In this document: positions 35,007 through 43,146 of the stretch, in pieces | Layout of the letters: each line of letters begins with the position of its first letter | Numbering within the stretch: the stretch's first letter is position 1 | Assembly: GCF_012935695.1 (NCBI RefSeq) | Contig: NZ_CP052859.1 | Location: 1,033,001-1,097,000, forward strand | Reading direction: 5' to 3' | DNA: 64,000 bases | From: Pseudomonas sp. ADAK18 | GTDB taxonomy: Bacteria; Pseudomonadota; Gammaproteobacteria; Pseudomonadales; Pseudomonadaceae | Position numbers and translations under genes: made by a program | Notes under the pieces: model-generated | What the model was told of the DNA's origin: nothing | Databases searched by the model: none | What the model saw: only the letters and a program-made list of their open reading frames with translations

Positions 35007-36200
35007 ATGTCCAGCGTCACTTCACATCGATCCAGCCTGGCGTTTCTGGCGATCACCTTGCTGACCTTTCTCGCCGCGTCCAGCGCGCCTACGCCGCTGT
35101 ATCACCTCTATCAGGAAGGCCTGCACTTTTCCGCAGCTACACTGACGCTGATTTTCGGCGTGTATGCCATCAGCCTGTTGGTGGCGCTGTTGACCGTCGG
35201 GTCGCTGTCGGATTACCTGGGGCGCAAACCGGTGATTTTTGCCGCATTGGTCCTGGATGTGCTGGCGATGCTGCTGTTTATCAATGCCGACAGTGTCGCC
35301 TGGTTGATCGCTGCCCGGACGATGCAAGGATTTGCCACCGGCATGGCTACGGCTGTACTGGGGGCGGCGCTGCTGGATACCGATCGCCAGCAAGGTCCGT
35401 TGGTCAACAGTGTGGCACCGTTGCTGGGCATGGCGTGTGGCGCCATGGGCAGCAGTTTGCTGGTGGAGTTCGCACCGTTGCCCACCCAATTGATTTACTG
35501 GACGTTGCTGGCGCTGATGCTGATGCAGGCGCTGTATGTCTGGCGTTTGCCGGAGACTGTGAGTCGGATACCTGGCGCGCTGGCGTCGTTGCGGCCGACG
35601 TTGCATGTACCGCCCCAGGCGCGTCGGGCGTTGTGGTTGTCGCTGCCGGTGGACATCGCGGTGTGGGCCGTGGGTGGTTTCTACCTGTCCCTGGCGCCGT
35701 CGCTGGTCAGGGCAGCGACCGGGTCCACCTCCAATCTGATTGGTGGCAGCCTGGTGGCGGTATTGACCTTGAGTGGCGCGGTGATGATCTTCAGCCTGCG
35801 CAATCGTCCGGCCCAGAAAGTCCTGCGTTTGGGTGCAAGCCTGTTGGTCGTGGGCGTGGCGCTGATCCTAGTGGCTGTCCACACTGCCAGCTTGCCGCTG
35901 TTTTTTATCGCGACGCTGATCGCCGGCAGCGGCTTCGGTGCGGGATTCCTGGGGGCGTTGCGCAGCGTCGTGCCGCTGGCCTTGCCTCATGAGCGGGCCG
36001 GGCTGATGTCGGCGTTCTACGTATTGAGCTACCTGGCGTTCTGCCTGCCGTCGCTGTTGGCGGGCAATCTCACCCGCACCTTTGGGTTGATTGCCACCAC
36101 CGATGGCTATGGCGCGGTGCTGATTGTGTTGGCCCTCAGTGCCTTGTTCGGCTTGATGATGCAAGGTTCGGCCAAGGTTGAGGCGACGCCTGGCAACTGA
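35007..36200 (+). CDS. MFS transporter, probable drug/multidrug efflux
   Basis: About 397 residues with 12 predicted membrane helices and the MFS motif between helices 2 and 3 (GSLSDYLGRKPVIF). GGAG lies eight bases before ATG 35007, favouring it over GTG 35001. The divergent tetR gene suggests ligand-induced efflux. The substrate is unknown. Confidence 0.85.
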   Translation: MSSVTSHRSSLAFLAITLLTFLAASSAPTPLYHLYQEGLHFSAATLTLIFGVYAISLLVALLTVGSLSDYLGRKPVIFAALVLDVLAMLLFINADSVAWLIAARTMQGFATGMATAVLGAALLDTDRQQGPLVNSVAPLLGMACGAMGSSLLVEFAPLPTQLIYWTLLALMLMQALYVWRLPETVSRIPGALASLRPTLHVPPQARRALWLSLPVDIAVWAVGGFYLSLAPSLVRAATGSTSNLIGGSLVAVLTLSGAVMIFSLRNRPAQKVLRLGASLLVVGVALILVAVHTASLPLFFIATLIAGSGFGAGFLGALRSVVPLALPHERAGLMSAFYVLSYLAFCLPSLLAGNLTRTFGLIATTDGYGAVLIVLALSALFGLMMQGSAKVEATPGN

Positions 36201-36248
36201 TTCGGTAATAATCAGCCACCCGCGTTTAGCACGCTTTGAGATTCAAGT

Positions 36249-36560
36249 ATGAAGATCATCCGCAGCAAGGATTTCACCGGTAGCCGCGCCTGGGAGGCGT
36301 TGGATATCGCCAGCATGAACGGCATCACCACACGCCTGCACTGGACCGACCAGCCTTACCGCTGGCACGTCAACGACGGTGAAGAAGTCTTCGTGGTCCT
36401 TGATGGCCAGGTGCAGATGCACTACCGGGAGAAGGGTGAGGAGCAGATCGTGCTGCTTGAGGTCGGTGACATCTTTTACGCCAGTGTCGGCACCGAGCAT
36501 GTGGCTCATCCGCTGGGTGTGGCGCGGGTGTTGGTGGTCGAGTCGGAGGGCAGTGTTTAG
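36249..36560 (+). CDS. Small cupin protein
   Basis: A 103-residue single-domain cupin with motif 1 WHVNDGEEVFVVLDG and motif 2 DIFYASVGTEHVAHP. Two His and one Glu supply a plausible metal site. Such proteins are sugar or small-acid binding proteins or isomerases; no function can be assigned. A 106-bp AT-rich gap separates it from the TDT permease. Confidence 0.75.
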   Translation: MKIIRSKDFTGSRAWEALDIASMNGITTRLHWTDQPYRWHVNDGEEVFVVLDGQVQMHYREKGEEQIVLLEVGDIFYASVGTEHVAHPLGVARVLVVESEGSV

Positions 36561-36666
36561 CTGTATATCTACAAAGCAGATAACAGTTAGAGATATTACC
36601 CGTTATATAGATATTCGATACGGTTCTATCATGGGCTCAACCTCATACGAGGAAGAGGATGACACC

Positions 36667-37821
36667 ATGACCTGCCCCAACAGCACCACTCCCAGCTTCA
36701 AGCCATTCAGCCACTTGGCCCGTCCACGGGAAGTGATTCGCCAGTTCACCCCCAATTGGTTTGCCGCCACCATGGGCACCGGGGTGCTGGCGTTGGCATT
36801 GGCGCAACTGCCGTTCAACCTGCCGGGGTTGCATGCCTTTGCTGAGGGGCTGTGGTTGTTCACGATCTTTCTGTTTGTGCTGTTCAGTGCCTTGTACACC
36901 GCGCGCTGGGTGATGTTTTTCGACGAAGCACGACGAATCTTCGGGCATTCCACGGTCTCGATGTTTTTCGGCACCATCCCCATGGGCCTGGCGACCATCA
37001 TCAATGGCTTCCTGCTGTTCGGCGTGCCGCGCTGGGGCGAGGGCGTGGTACCGCTGGCCGAAGTGCTGTGGTGGCTGGATGTGGCAATGGCCCTGGCCTG
37101 CGGTGTGTTGATTCCATTCATGATGTTTACCCGTCAGGAACACAGCATCGACCAAATGACTGCCGTCTGGCTGCTGCCAGTGGTGGCCGCTGAAGTCGCC
37201 GCCGCCAGCGGAGGCCTGTTGGCGCCGCACCTGGCTGACGCCCATTCGCAACTGGTGATGTTGGTGACCAGCTACGTACTGTGGGCATTTTCCCTGCCGG
37301 TGGCGTTCAGCATCCTGACCATCCTGATGTTGCGCATGGCCCTGCATAAACTGCCTCACGCCAACATGGCCGCTTCGAGCTGGCTGGCTCTGGGCCCCAT
37401 TGGCACCGGTGCGCTGGGCATGTTGCTGCTGGGCAGCGATGCGCCGGCAATCTTTGCCGCCAACGGGTTGCCGGGCGTAGGTGAGATGGCCAACGGCATC
37501 GGCCTGGTGGCTGGCATCACTTTGTGGGGCTTCGGCTTGTGGTGGATGTTGATCGCGGTGTTGATTACCCTGCGCTACCTGCGCGCCGGCATTCCGTTCA
37601 ACCTCGGCTGGTGGGGTTTCACCTTCCCGTTGGGGGTTTACTCGCTGGCTACGCTGAAACTGGCGAGCACCTTGCACCTGGCTTTTTTCAGCGTTGTCGG
37701 CAGCGTGCTGGTTGGTGCCCTGGCCCTGATGTGGCTGATTGTTGCCAAGCGCACCGTGCAGGGCGCCTATAAAGGAGAACTTTTTGTTTCGCCTTGCATT
37801 GCAGGACTAGGGAATAAGTAA
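36667..37821 (+). CDS. TDT/SLAC1-family permease (TehA-like)
   Basis: About 384 residues with ten predicted membrane helices. NWFAATMGTGVLALAL at the start and GLWWMLIAVLITLRYL later match the tellurite-resistance/dicarboxylate transporter (TDT) family, which includes sulphite and malate exporters and SLAC1 anion channels. I chose ATG 36667, preceded by AGAGG at about eight bases. An earlier in-frame ATG at 36631 has no site, and frames reaching 36379 overlap the cupin. Substrate unknown; sulphite or an organic anion is plausible. Confidence 0.8.
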   Translation: MTCPNSTTPSFKPFSHLARPREVIRQFTPNWFAATMGTGVLALALAQLPFNLPGLHAFAEGLWLFTIFLFVLFSALYTARWVMFFDEARRIFGHSTVSMFFGTIPMGLATIINGFLLFGVPRWGEGVVPLAEVLWWLDVAMALACGVLIPFMMFTRQEHSIDQMTAVWLLPVVAAEVAAASGGLLAPHLADAHSQLVMLVTSYVLWAFSLPVAFSILTILMLRMALHKLPHANMAASSWLALGPIGTGALGMLLLGSDAPAIFAANGLPGVGEMANGIGLVAGITLWGFGLWWMLIAVLITLRYLRAGIPFNLGWWGFTFPLGVYSLATLKLASTLHLAFFSVVGSVLVGALALMWLIVAKRTVQGAYKGELFVSPCIAGLGNK

Positions 37822-37839
37822 GCGGGATTAGGTAAAGTC

Positions 37840-37873
37840 GTGGCCTGAAAATTAATAACAGCCTTCAGGCCAC
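37840..37873 (+). other. Hairpin between the TDT and MFS-PlsC genes
   Basis: GTGGCCTGAA and TTCAGGCCAC form a perfect 10-bp stem around a 14-base AT-rich loop. There is no T-run. It lies 16 bp before the next ATG and may be an operator or an mRNA structure. Confidence 0.4.
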
Positions 37874-37888
37874 GCAGGAACACGGACG

Positions 37889-39763
37889 ATGAGCCACCCC
37901 TCGCAATTCACTTTGCTGCGCACGCGGCGTTTCCTGCCGTTTTTCATCACCCAGTCCCTGGGAGCGTTCAACGACAATATCTTCAAGCAGTCGTTGATCC
38001 TGGCCATTCTCTACAAGTTGACCATCGAAGGTGACCGCTCGATCTGGGTCAACCTGTGTGCTTTGCTGTTTATCCTGCCGTTCTTTCTGTTTTCGGCTCT
38101 GGCCGGGCAGTTTGGCGAGAAATTCAACAAGGACGCGTTGATCCGGGTGATCAAGATCGGCGAGATCGTGATCATGGCGGTAGGCGCCACGGGTTTCATG
38201 TTCGACCACCTGGAATTGATGCTACTGGCGCTGTTCGCCATGGGCACCCACTCGGCACTGTTTGGCCCGGTGAAGTACTCGATCATGCCCCAGGCGCTGC
38301 ATGAAGATGAGCTGGTGGGGGGTAACGGTCTGGTGGAAATGGGCACATTCCTGGCTATCCTCGCCGGGACCATCGGCGCTGGCATCATGATGTCTTCCAC
38401 CCATTACGCGCCGGTGGTGTCTACGGCCATTGTCGGCGTGGCGGTGCTGGGTTACCTGGCCAGCCGCAGCATTCCCCGCGCCGCCGCCGCCAGCCCCGAG
38501 ATGCGCTTGAACTGGAACATATTCAGCCAGTCCTGGGCCACCTTGCGCCTGGGCCTGGGGCAAACGCCGGCGGTGTCCCGCTCGATTGTGGGTAATTCGT
38601 GGTTCTGGTTTGTCGGCGCGATCTATCTGACGCAAATCCCGGCCTACGCCAAAGAGTGGCTGTACGGCGATGAAACCGTGGTGACGCTGATCCTCACCGT
38701 GTTCTCGGTGGGCATCGCGATGGGCTCGATGCTCTGCGAGAAATTGTCCGGACGTAAAGTGGAAATCGGCCTGGTGCCCTTCGGCTCCTTCGGTCTGACA
38801 GTGTTCGGCCTGCTGCTGTGGTGGCACTCCGGCGGCTTCCCGCAGAACGTCCAGCCTAATGACTGGATTGCGGTGCTCAGCTACGGCCACGCGTGGTGGG
38901 TGTTGGTCGATATCCTCGGTCTTGGGGTGTTCGGTGGCTTCTATATCGTGCCGCTGTATGCACTGATTCAGTCGCGTACACCTGAAAAAGAACGGGCGCG
39001 GGTGATTGCCGCCAACAACATTCTCAATGCGTTGTTCATGGTGGTGTCGGCCATCGTCTCAATCGTGCTGCTCAGCGTGGTCAAGCTGTCGATTCCCGAG
39101 TTGTTCCTGGTGGTGTCGCTGCTCAATATCGCGGTCAACGCCTACATCTTCAAGATCGTCCCCGAGTTCAGCATGCGCTTCATGATCTGGCTGCTCAGCC
39201 ATTCCATGTACCGCGTTGAGCACCGCAACCTGGAGCTGATTCCGGACGAAGGCGCGGCGTTGTTGGTGTGCAACCACGTGTCGTTCGTCGATGCGCTATT
39301 GATTGGTGGCGCAGTGCGTCGGCCGATTCGCTTTGTCATGTACTACAAGATCTACCGCTTGCCGGTGCTCAACTTCATCTTCCGCACGGCCGGGGCAATT
39401 CCGATTGCCGGGCGCCATGAAGATATTCAGATCTACGAGAAAGCGTTCCAGCGGATTGCGCAGTATCTGAAAGAAGGTGAGTTGGTGTGCATCTTTCCGG
39501 AAGGCAAATTGACGGCCGACGGTGAGATGAACGAGTTCAGGGGTGGGCTGACGCGCATCCTTGAAGAGACGCCGGTGCCGGTGATTCCGATGGCGTTGCA
39601 GGGATTGTGGGGGAGTTTCTTCAGTCGGGATCCGAACAAGGGGTTCTTGCACAGGATCTGGTCGCGGGTGACGTTGGTGGCGGGGCAGCCAGTGGCCGTT
39701 GAGACGGCGACACCGCAGGTGTTGCAGGGATTGGTCGGGGAGTTGCGGGGGAGTGTCAGGTAG
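37889..39763 (+). CDS. MFS lysophospholipid transporter fused to a PlsC-type acyltransferase
   Basis: The 624-residue protein joins an LplT-like MFS permease (about residues 1-410, starting FITQSLGAFNDNIFKQSL) to a PlsC/LPLAT acyltransferase (about 430-624) with the HX4D motif NHVSFVD and FPEGKLTADGEMNEFRGG. In E. coli, LplT flips lysophospholipids inward and Aas re-acylates them; here the flippase and acyltransferase are fused but the acyl-ACP synthetase domain is absent, so the acyl donor must come from elsewhere. AGGA lies before ATG 37889. Confidence 0.88.
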   Translation: MSHPSQFTLLRTRRFLPFFITQSLGAFNDNIFKQSLILAILYKLTIEGDRSIWVNLCALLFILPFFLFSALAGQFGEKFNKDALIRVIKIGEIVIMAVGATGFMFDHLELMLLALFAMGTHSALFGPVKYSIMPQALHEDELVGGNGLVEMGTFLAILAGTIGAGIMMSSTHYAPVVSTAIVGVAVLGYLASRSIPRAAAASPEMRLNWNIFSQSWATLRLGLGQTPAVSRSIVGNSWFWFVGAIYLTQIPAYAKEWLYGDETVVTLILTVFSVGIAMGSMLCEKLSGRKVEIGLVPFGSFGLTVFGLLLWWHSGGFPQNVQPNDWIAVLSYGHAWWVLVDILGLGVFGGFYIVPLYALIQSRTPEKERARVIAANNILNALFMVVSAIVSIVLLSVVKLSIPELFLVVSLLNIAVNAYIFKIVPEFSMRFMIWLLSHSMYRVEHRNLELIPDEGAALLVCNHVSFVDALLIGGAVRRPIRFVMYYKIYRLPVLNFIFRTAGAIPIAGRHEDIQIYEKAFQRIAQYLKEGELVCIFPEGKLTADGEMNEFRGGLTRILEETPVPVIPMALQGLWGSFFSRDPNKGFLHRIWSRVTLVAGQPVAVETATPQVLQGLVGELRGSVR

Positions 39764-39800
39764 TTATGGGTTGAGCTTTCGGGCCTCATCGCAGCGATGC

Positions 39801-39876
39801 GGCGACCCGACAAGCCAGCTCCTACATTTTGATCTGTGAACACGGTCAAAAGTGTGGGAGCGGGCTTGCTCGCGAA
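39801..39876. repeat. REPIN-like inverted pair
   Basis: An inverted pair of REP units, CAAGCCAGCTCCTACA and TGTGGGAGCGGGCTTGCTCG, with 26 bases between. The two halves are from different sequence variants (one GCTGGCTTG, one GCGGGCTTGCTCG). It lies between the convergent MFS-PlsC and gdx genes. Confidence 0.75.
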
Positions 39877-39888
39877 GAGGGAGGTGGC

Positions 39889-40203
39889 TTAAGCGCTAAT
39901 CTTCAGCCCGATCAACCCACAAATAATCAACGCCACACTGGCCAGCCTGAACAACGCCATGGATTCCCCAAACAGGATAATCCCGGCGATCACCGTGCCC
40001 ACTGCACCCACTCCGGTCCAGATGGCATAGGCGGTGCCCAGGGGCAGTTCTTTCATGGCCAGCCCCAGTAGGCCGAGGCTGATGGCCATAGCGGTAATCG
40101 TCAGGGCGGTGGGCAGCGGCTTGCTGAAACCGTCGGTGTATTTCAGCCCGACGGCCCAGCCGACTTCAAACAGACCCGCGAAAAACAGAATGATCCAGGA
40201 CAT
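39889..40203 (-). CDS. gdx: SMR-family guanidinium exporter (Gdx/SugE)
   Basis: The 104-residue protein has four membrane helices and matches SugE/Gdx: start [23 protein letters not shown] is split by the family Glu in LFEVGWA, followed by [15 protein letters not shown] and [12 protein letters not shown]. Gdx proteins exchange guanidinium for protons. I chose ATG 40203, with GGAG six bases upstream, in agreement with E. coli SugE, over ATG 40215. A guanidine-II riboswitch lies directly upstream, which strongly supports the assignment. Confidence 0.92.
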   Translation of the reverse strand: MSWIILFFAGLFEVGWAVGLKYTDGFSKPLPTALTITAMAISLGLLGLAMKELPLGTAYAIWTGVGAVGTVIAGIILFGESMALFRLASVALIICGLIGLKISA

Positions 40204-40221
40204 GATGGTCTCCATCGATAG

Positions 40222-40274
40222 ATGGGGTCGTCCCCGGATTGAACACTCGATTGAGCCGCGAGGTCGTCCCCACG
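40222..40274 (-). promoter_or_regulatory. Guanidine-II (mini-ykkC) riboswitch
   Basis: On the minus strand two hairpins share the ACGA tetraloop: CGUGGGG-ACGA-CCUCGCG (plus-strand 40257-40274) and GGGG-ACGA-CCCC (40224-40235), with a 21-base linker. Two hairpins with ACGR loops define guanidine-II, which dimerises its loops on guanidine and switches on gdx-type genes. The second hairpin ends 20 bp before the gdx ATG, consistent with control of ribosome access. Confidence 0.88.
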
Positions 40275-40315
40275 AAGGTGCGTAGAGTGCCGAAAACTGA
40301 CTGAGTGATCAACAC

Positions 40316-41278
40316 TCAATCGGCTTGCTGCGCCAGCAACTCACGGTCTTCCTTCTCGCTCATCCGCCGGAAATACGTCGACAGCAACGCCCCGGAAATA
40401 TTGTGCCAGACGCTGAACAGCGCACTCGGTACCGCCGCAAGGGGGGAGAAATGCGCGCTGGCCAGTGCGGCACCCAACCCGGAGTTCTGCATGCCCACTT
40501 CCAGTGCCAGCGACTTGCGTTGCGCCAGCGGCAGCTTGAACAGGCGCCCCGTGAAGTAGCCCAGCAGGTAACCAAAGCTGTTATGCAGCATCACCACGGC
40601 CATGATCAGCAGGCCCGACTCGGCGATCTTCGCCTGGCTCGCCGCAACCACGGCGGCGACGATGATCACGATGCTGACCACCGACACCAGTGGCAACACT
40701 TCCACGGCGTGGCGTACCCGATTCCCCAGCAACCGTTGCGCCACCACCCCAAGCACGATGGGCAGCAGTACCACTTGCAGGATCGACCAGAACAACTCCA
40801 TGAACGACACCGGCAACCAGGCCGAGGCCAGCAGCCAGATCAGCGCTGGGGTCAGTAATGGGGCGAGGAGGGTGGTGACGGCGGCGATGGCCACCGACAG
40901 TGCCAGGTCGCCACGGGCCAGCCAGGTCATCACGTTGGACGAGGTGCCGCTCGGGCAGCAACCCACGAGAATCACGCCGACGGCGATTTCCGGTGGCAGT
41001 TGAAAGGCCTGGCACAGCAACCAGGCCACGCCGGGCATGATTACAAAGTGCGCAACCACACCCAAGGCTACGCGCCACGGATGGCGGGCTACCTCGGCGA
41101 AATCTTCAAGTTTGAGGGTCAGCCCCATGCCGAACATCACCAACCCCAGCAGCGGGACGATGGCGCTTTTCAGGCCGATGAACCAGCTGGGTTGCCAGAA
41201 CGCAACCACGGCAAAAATCAGCACCCAGTAGGCGAAGGTATTGCCGACGAAGCGGCTCAAGGCGGCGAGTGCGCGCAT
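40316..41278 (-). CDS. BASS-family transporter (bile acid:sodium symporter superfamily)
   Basis: A 320-residue protein with about ten hydrophobic helices and the BASS motifs VGCCPSGTSSNVMTWLARGD and AEVGMQNSGLGAALA-like (here LEVGMQNSGLGAALASAHF). Bacterial members import organic anions such as pantoate or 2-keto acids with sodium; the substrate is unknown. It lies upstream of gdx on the same strand, but the riboswitch in between gives gdx independent control. Confidence 0.87.
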   Translation of the reverse strand: MRALAALSRFVGNTFAYWVLIFAVVAFWQPSWFIGLKSAIVPLLGLVMFGMGLTLKLEDFAEVARHPWRVALGVVAHFVIMPGVAWLLCQAFQLPPEIAVGVILVGCCPSGTSSNVMTWLARGDLALSVAIAAVTTLLAPLLTPALIWLLASAWLPVSFMELFWSILQVVLLPIVLGVVAQRLLGNRVRHAVEVLPLVSVVSIVIIVAAVVAASQAKIAESGLLIMAVVMLHNSFGYLLGYFTGRLFKLPLAQRKSLALEVGMQNSGLGAALASAHFSPLAAVPSALFSVWHNISGALLSTYFRRMSEKEDRELLAQQAD

Positions 41279-41351
41279 GGGGGTGGTCCTTGTTATTAAG
41301 AGAATACGGTGTGCTGGACGACTGCAATCCTAATGTGCAAACCCAATCAAA

Positions 41352-41434
41352 TGCGGGAGCTGGCTTGCCTGCGATAGCATCGGGTGTCACTGATAAACCG
41401 AGGTGATGCTATCGCAGGCAAGCCAGCTCCCACA
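41352..41434. repeat. REPIN (inverted REP pair)
   Basis: GCGGGAGCTGGCTTGCCTGC and its inverted partner GCAGGCAAGCCAGCTCCCAC flank a loop containing GATAGCATC and GATGCTATC. The whole element is a near-perfect palindrome between the divergently oriented ends of the BASS start and the rdgC stop. Similar elements occur at 61231 and 63846. Confidence 0.88.
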
Positions 41435-41466
41435 CTGACCGTGCCCACATCAGGCAGGAACTGGTT

Positions 41467-42387
41467 TTAGATCCCCTGCGGAGTCTCTTCACCGCCCAAC
41501 GCTTCAACCAGCGCCGGAAGGAAGTCACCGAACGTCAGCATCATCAGGGTAAAGCTGGCGTCCTGCTGGCCCAAGGCCTCATCACCGCCGTCCTGTTCCG
41601 CTTGATCCTGCAGCAGGTCTTCAAACTTCAGGCGCTTGACCACCATCTTGTCATCCAGCACGAAGGACAGCTTGTCCTGCCACGCCAAAGACAGTTGGGT
41701 AACCACTTTGCCGGTGCTCAGGTGCAACTGGATTTCTTCGCCGGTCAGGTCCTGGCGCTTGCAGCGCACGATGCCGCCGTCTTCGTGGGTGTCACGCAGT
41801 TCGCATTCGTCGAGGACAAAGAAGTCATCGGCCGGTTTCTGCGTGGTGACCCAGTCGGTCATGGTGGCGGTCGGAGCCATTTTTACGGTCAGTGGACGCA
41901 CCGGCAGGGTGCCGATCACTTCACGCAGGGTAGACAGCAGGTCTTCGGCACGCTTGGGGCTGGCCGAGTTGACCAGGATCAGGCCTTGTTTCGGCGCGAT
42001 AGCGGCGAAGGTCGACGAACGACGAATAAAGGCGCGGGGCAGGAAGGCCTGGATGATTTCATCCTTGATCTGGTCGCGTTCCTTCTTATAGACCTTGCGC
42101 ATTTGCTCGGCTTCGATCTCTTCGACCTTTTCCTTCACTGCGTCGCGTACAACGCTACCCGGCAGGATGCGTTCTTCCTTGCGGGCGGCGATCAGCAGGA
42201 AGTCGCCGCTGACGTGTACCAGTGGCGCGTCTTCGCCTTTACCGAACGGGGCAACGAAACCGTAAGTGGTCAACTCCTGGCTTGCACAAGGGCGCGCCAG
42301 TTTGGTGGCCAGTGCAGTTTCCAACGCCTCGGCATCAACAGGCAGATCTTGGGTCAGGCGATAGATAAGCAGGTTTTTGAACCACAT
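41467..42387 (-). CDS. rdgC: Recombination-associated protein RdgC
   Basis: The 306-residue protein starts [16 protein letters not shown] as in other RdgC proteins and has the normal length. RdgC forms a ring around DNA and restrains RecA. The start ATG 42387 is fixed by homology and an upstream AGGAGAG. It lies in a block whose neighbours (FKBP, Prc) are close to rdgC in P. aeruginosa, from memory. Confidence 0.95.
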   Translation of the reverse strand: MWFKNLLIYRLTQDLPVDAEALETALATKLARPCASQELTTYGFVAPFGKGEDAPLVHVSGDFLLIAARKEERILPGSVVRDAVKEKVEEIEAEQMRKVYKKERDQIKDEIIQAFLPRAFIRRSSTFAAIAPKQGLILVNSASPKRAEDLLSTLREVIGTLPVRPLTVKMAPTATMTDWVTTQKPADDFFVLDECELRDTHEDGGIVRCKRQDLTGEEIQLHLSTGKVVTQLSLAWQDKLSFVLDDKMVVKRLKFEDLLQDQAEQDGGDEALGQQDASFTLMMLTFGDFLPALVEALGGEETPQGI

Positions 42388-42496
42388 GGGGTGAGTCTCT
42401 CCTCTATACAAAGGGGGGCATTATTCTCCTCGTAGCGTCATAGGCCAACCCCGCCTAAGCCATTGGAAGGCCTGAAAAAAATATTTAAGAAAGTGC

Positions 42497-42525
42497 TTGC
42501 CAGAGTCTAGGTCGCTCCGTAGAAT
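42497..42525 (+). promoter_or_regulatory. Sigma-70 promoter of the first tRNA-Val/Asp pair
   Basis: TTGCCA and TAGAAT are 17 bp apart and are followed by GCGCGCC, a GC-rich discriminator like that of the tRNA-Glu promoter at 17536. Confidence 0.75.
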
Positions 42526-42546
42526 GCGCGCCACACCGAACGTGAA

Positions 42547-42622
42547 GGGTGATTAGCTCAGCTGGGAGAGCATCTGCCTTACAAGCAGAGGGTCGGCGGT
42601 TCGATCCCGTCATCACCCACCA
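42547..42622 (+). tRNA. tRNA-Val (TAC), first copy
   Basis: A 76-nt cloverleaf with acceptor GGGTGAT/ATCACCC, anticodon TAC in CCTTACAAG and encoded CCA. Identical to the copy at 42897. Confidence 0.97.
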
Positions 42623-42642
42623 TTCGCATTCAAGTGTTACGC

Positions 42643-42719
42643 GCAGCGGTAGTTCAGTCGGTTAGAATACCGGCCTGTCACGCCGGGGGTCGCGGGTTCG
42701 AGTCCCGTCCGCTGCGCCA
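42643..42719 (+). tRNA. tRNA-Asp (GTC), first copy
   Basis: A 77-nt cloverleaf with acceptor GCAGCGG/CCGCTGC, anticodon GTC in CCTGTCACG and encoded CCA. It is 20 bp after tRNA-Val and is identical to the copy at 42991. Confidence 0.97.
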
Positions 42720-42759
42720 TATTCGGTAATCTGGAACACTGAACGCCAGGTCACCACGG

Positions 42760-42785
42760 AAAGCCCGCTTAATCGCGGGCTTTTT
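42760..42785 (+). terminator. Terminator of the first tRNA-Val/Asp pair
   Basis: AAAGCCCGC and GCGGGC form the stem around TTAATC, followed by TTTTT. It is part of the duplicated cassette. Confidence 0.88.
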
Positions 42786-42864
42786 GCTGTCTGGGGATTG
42801 GCAAAAATCGCCTGATGAAGTTTTTTTGAATAAATTGCATTTAAATCAACACATTAGGATTTTT

Positions 42865-42875
42865 TGGTATAGAAT
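42865..42875 (+). promoter_or_regulatory. Extended -10 promoter of the second tRNA-Val/Asp pair
   Basis: TGG-TATAGA (within TGGTATAGAAT) is an extended -10 element followed by GCGCCCC. No good -35 box lies 17 bp upstream, unlike the first cassette, so the duplicated unit has acquired different upstream sequence. Confidence 0.55.
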
Positions 42876-42896
42876 GCGCCCCGCACCGAACGTAAA

Positions 42897-42972
42897 GGGT
42901 GATTAGCTCAGCTGGGAGAGCATCTGCCTTACAAGCAGAGGGTCGGCGGTTCGATCCCGTCATCACCCACCA
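42897..42972 (+). tRNA. tRNA-Val (TAC), second copy
   Basis: Identical to the copy at 42547, with encoded CCA. Confidence 0.97.
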
Positions 42973-42990
42973 TTACGTCCAACGCTACGC

Positions 42991-43067
42991 GCAGCGGTAG
43001 TTCAGTCGGTTAGAATACCGGCCTGTCACGCCGGGGGTCGCGGGTTCGAGTCCCGTCCGCTGCGCCA
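42991..43067 (+). tRNA. tRNA-Asp (GTC), second copy
   Basis: Identical to the copy at 42643, with encoded CCA. Confidence 0.97.
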
Positions 43068-43107
43068 TATTCGGTAACCTGGAACGCTGAACGCCAGGTC
43101 ACCACGC

Positions 43108-43136
43108 AAAGCCCGCTTAAATAGCGGGCTTTTTTG
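43108..43136 (+). terminator. Terminator of the second tRNA-Val/Asp pair
   Basis: AAAGCCCGCT and AGCGGGCTTTTTT form a strong hairpin with a T-run; it also faces the end of the convergent exporter gene at 43147. Confidence 0.88.
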
Positions 43137-43146
43137 TGCCTGAAAT

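Noticed and set aside
36379..36666. A 96-residue N-terminal extension of the TDT permease
   Set aside because: It overlaps the cupin gene in another frame, has no ribosome-binding site, and the encoded residues (many Arg, Ser, Cys, Trp) are typical of out-of-frame translation.
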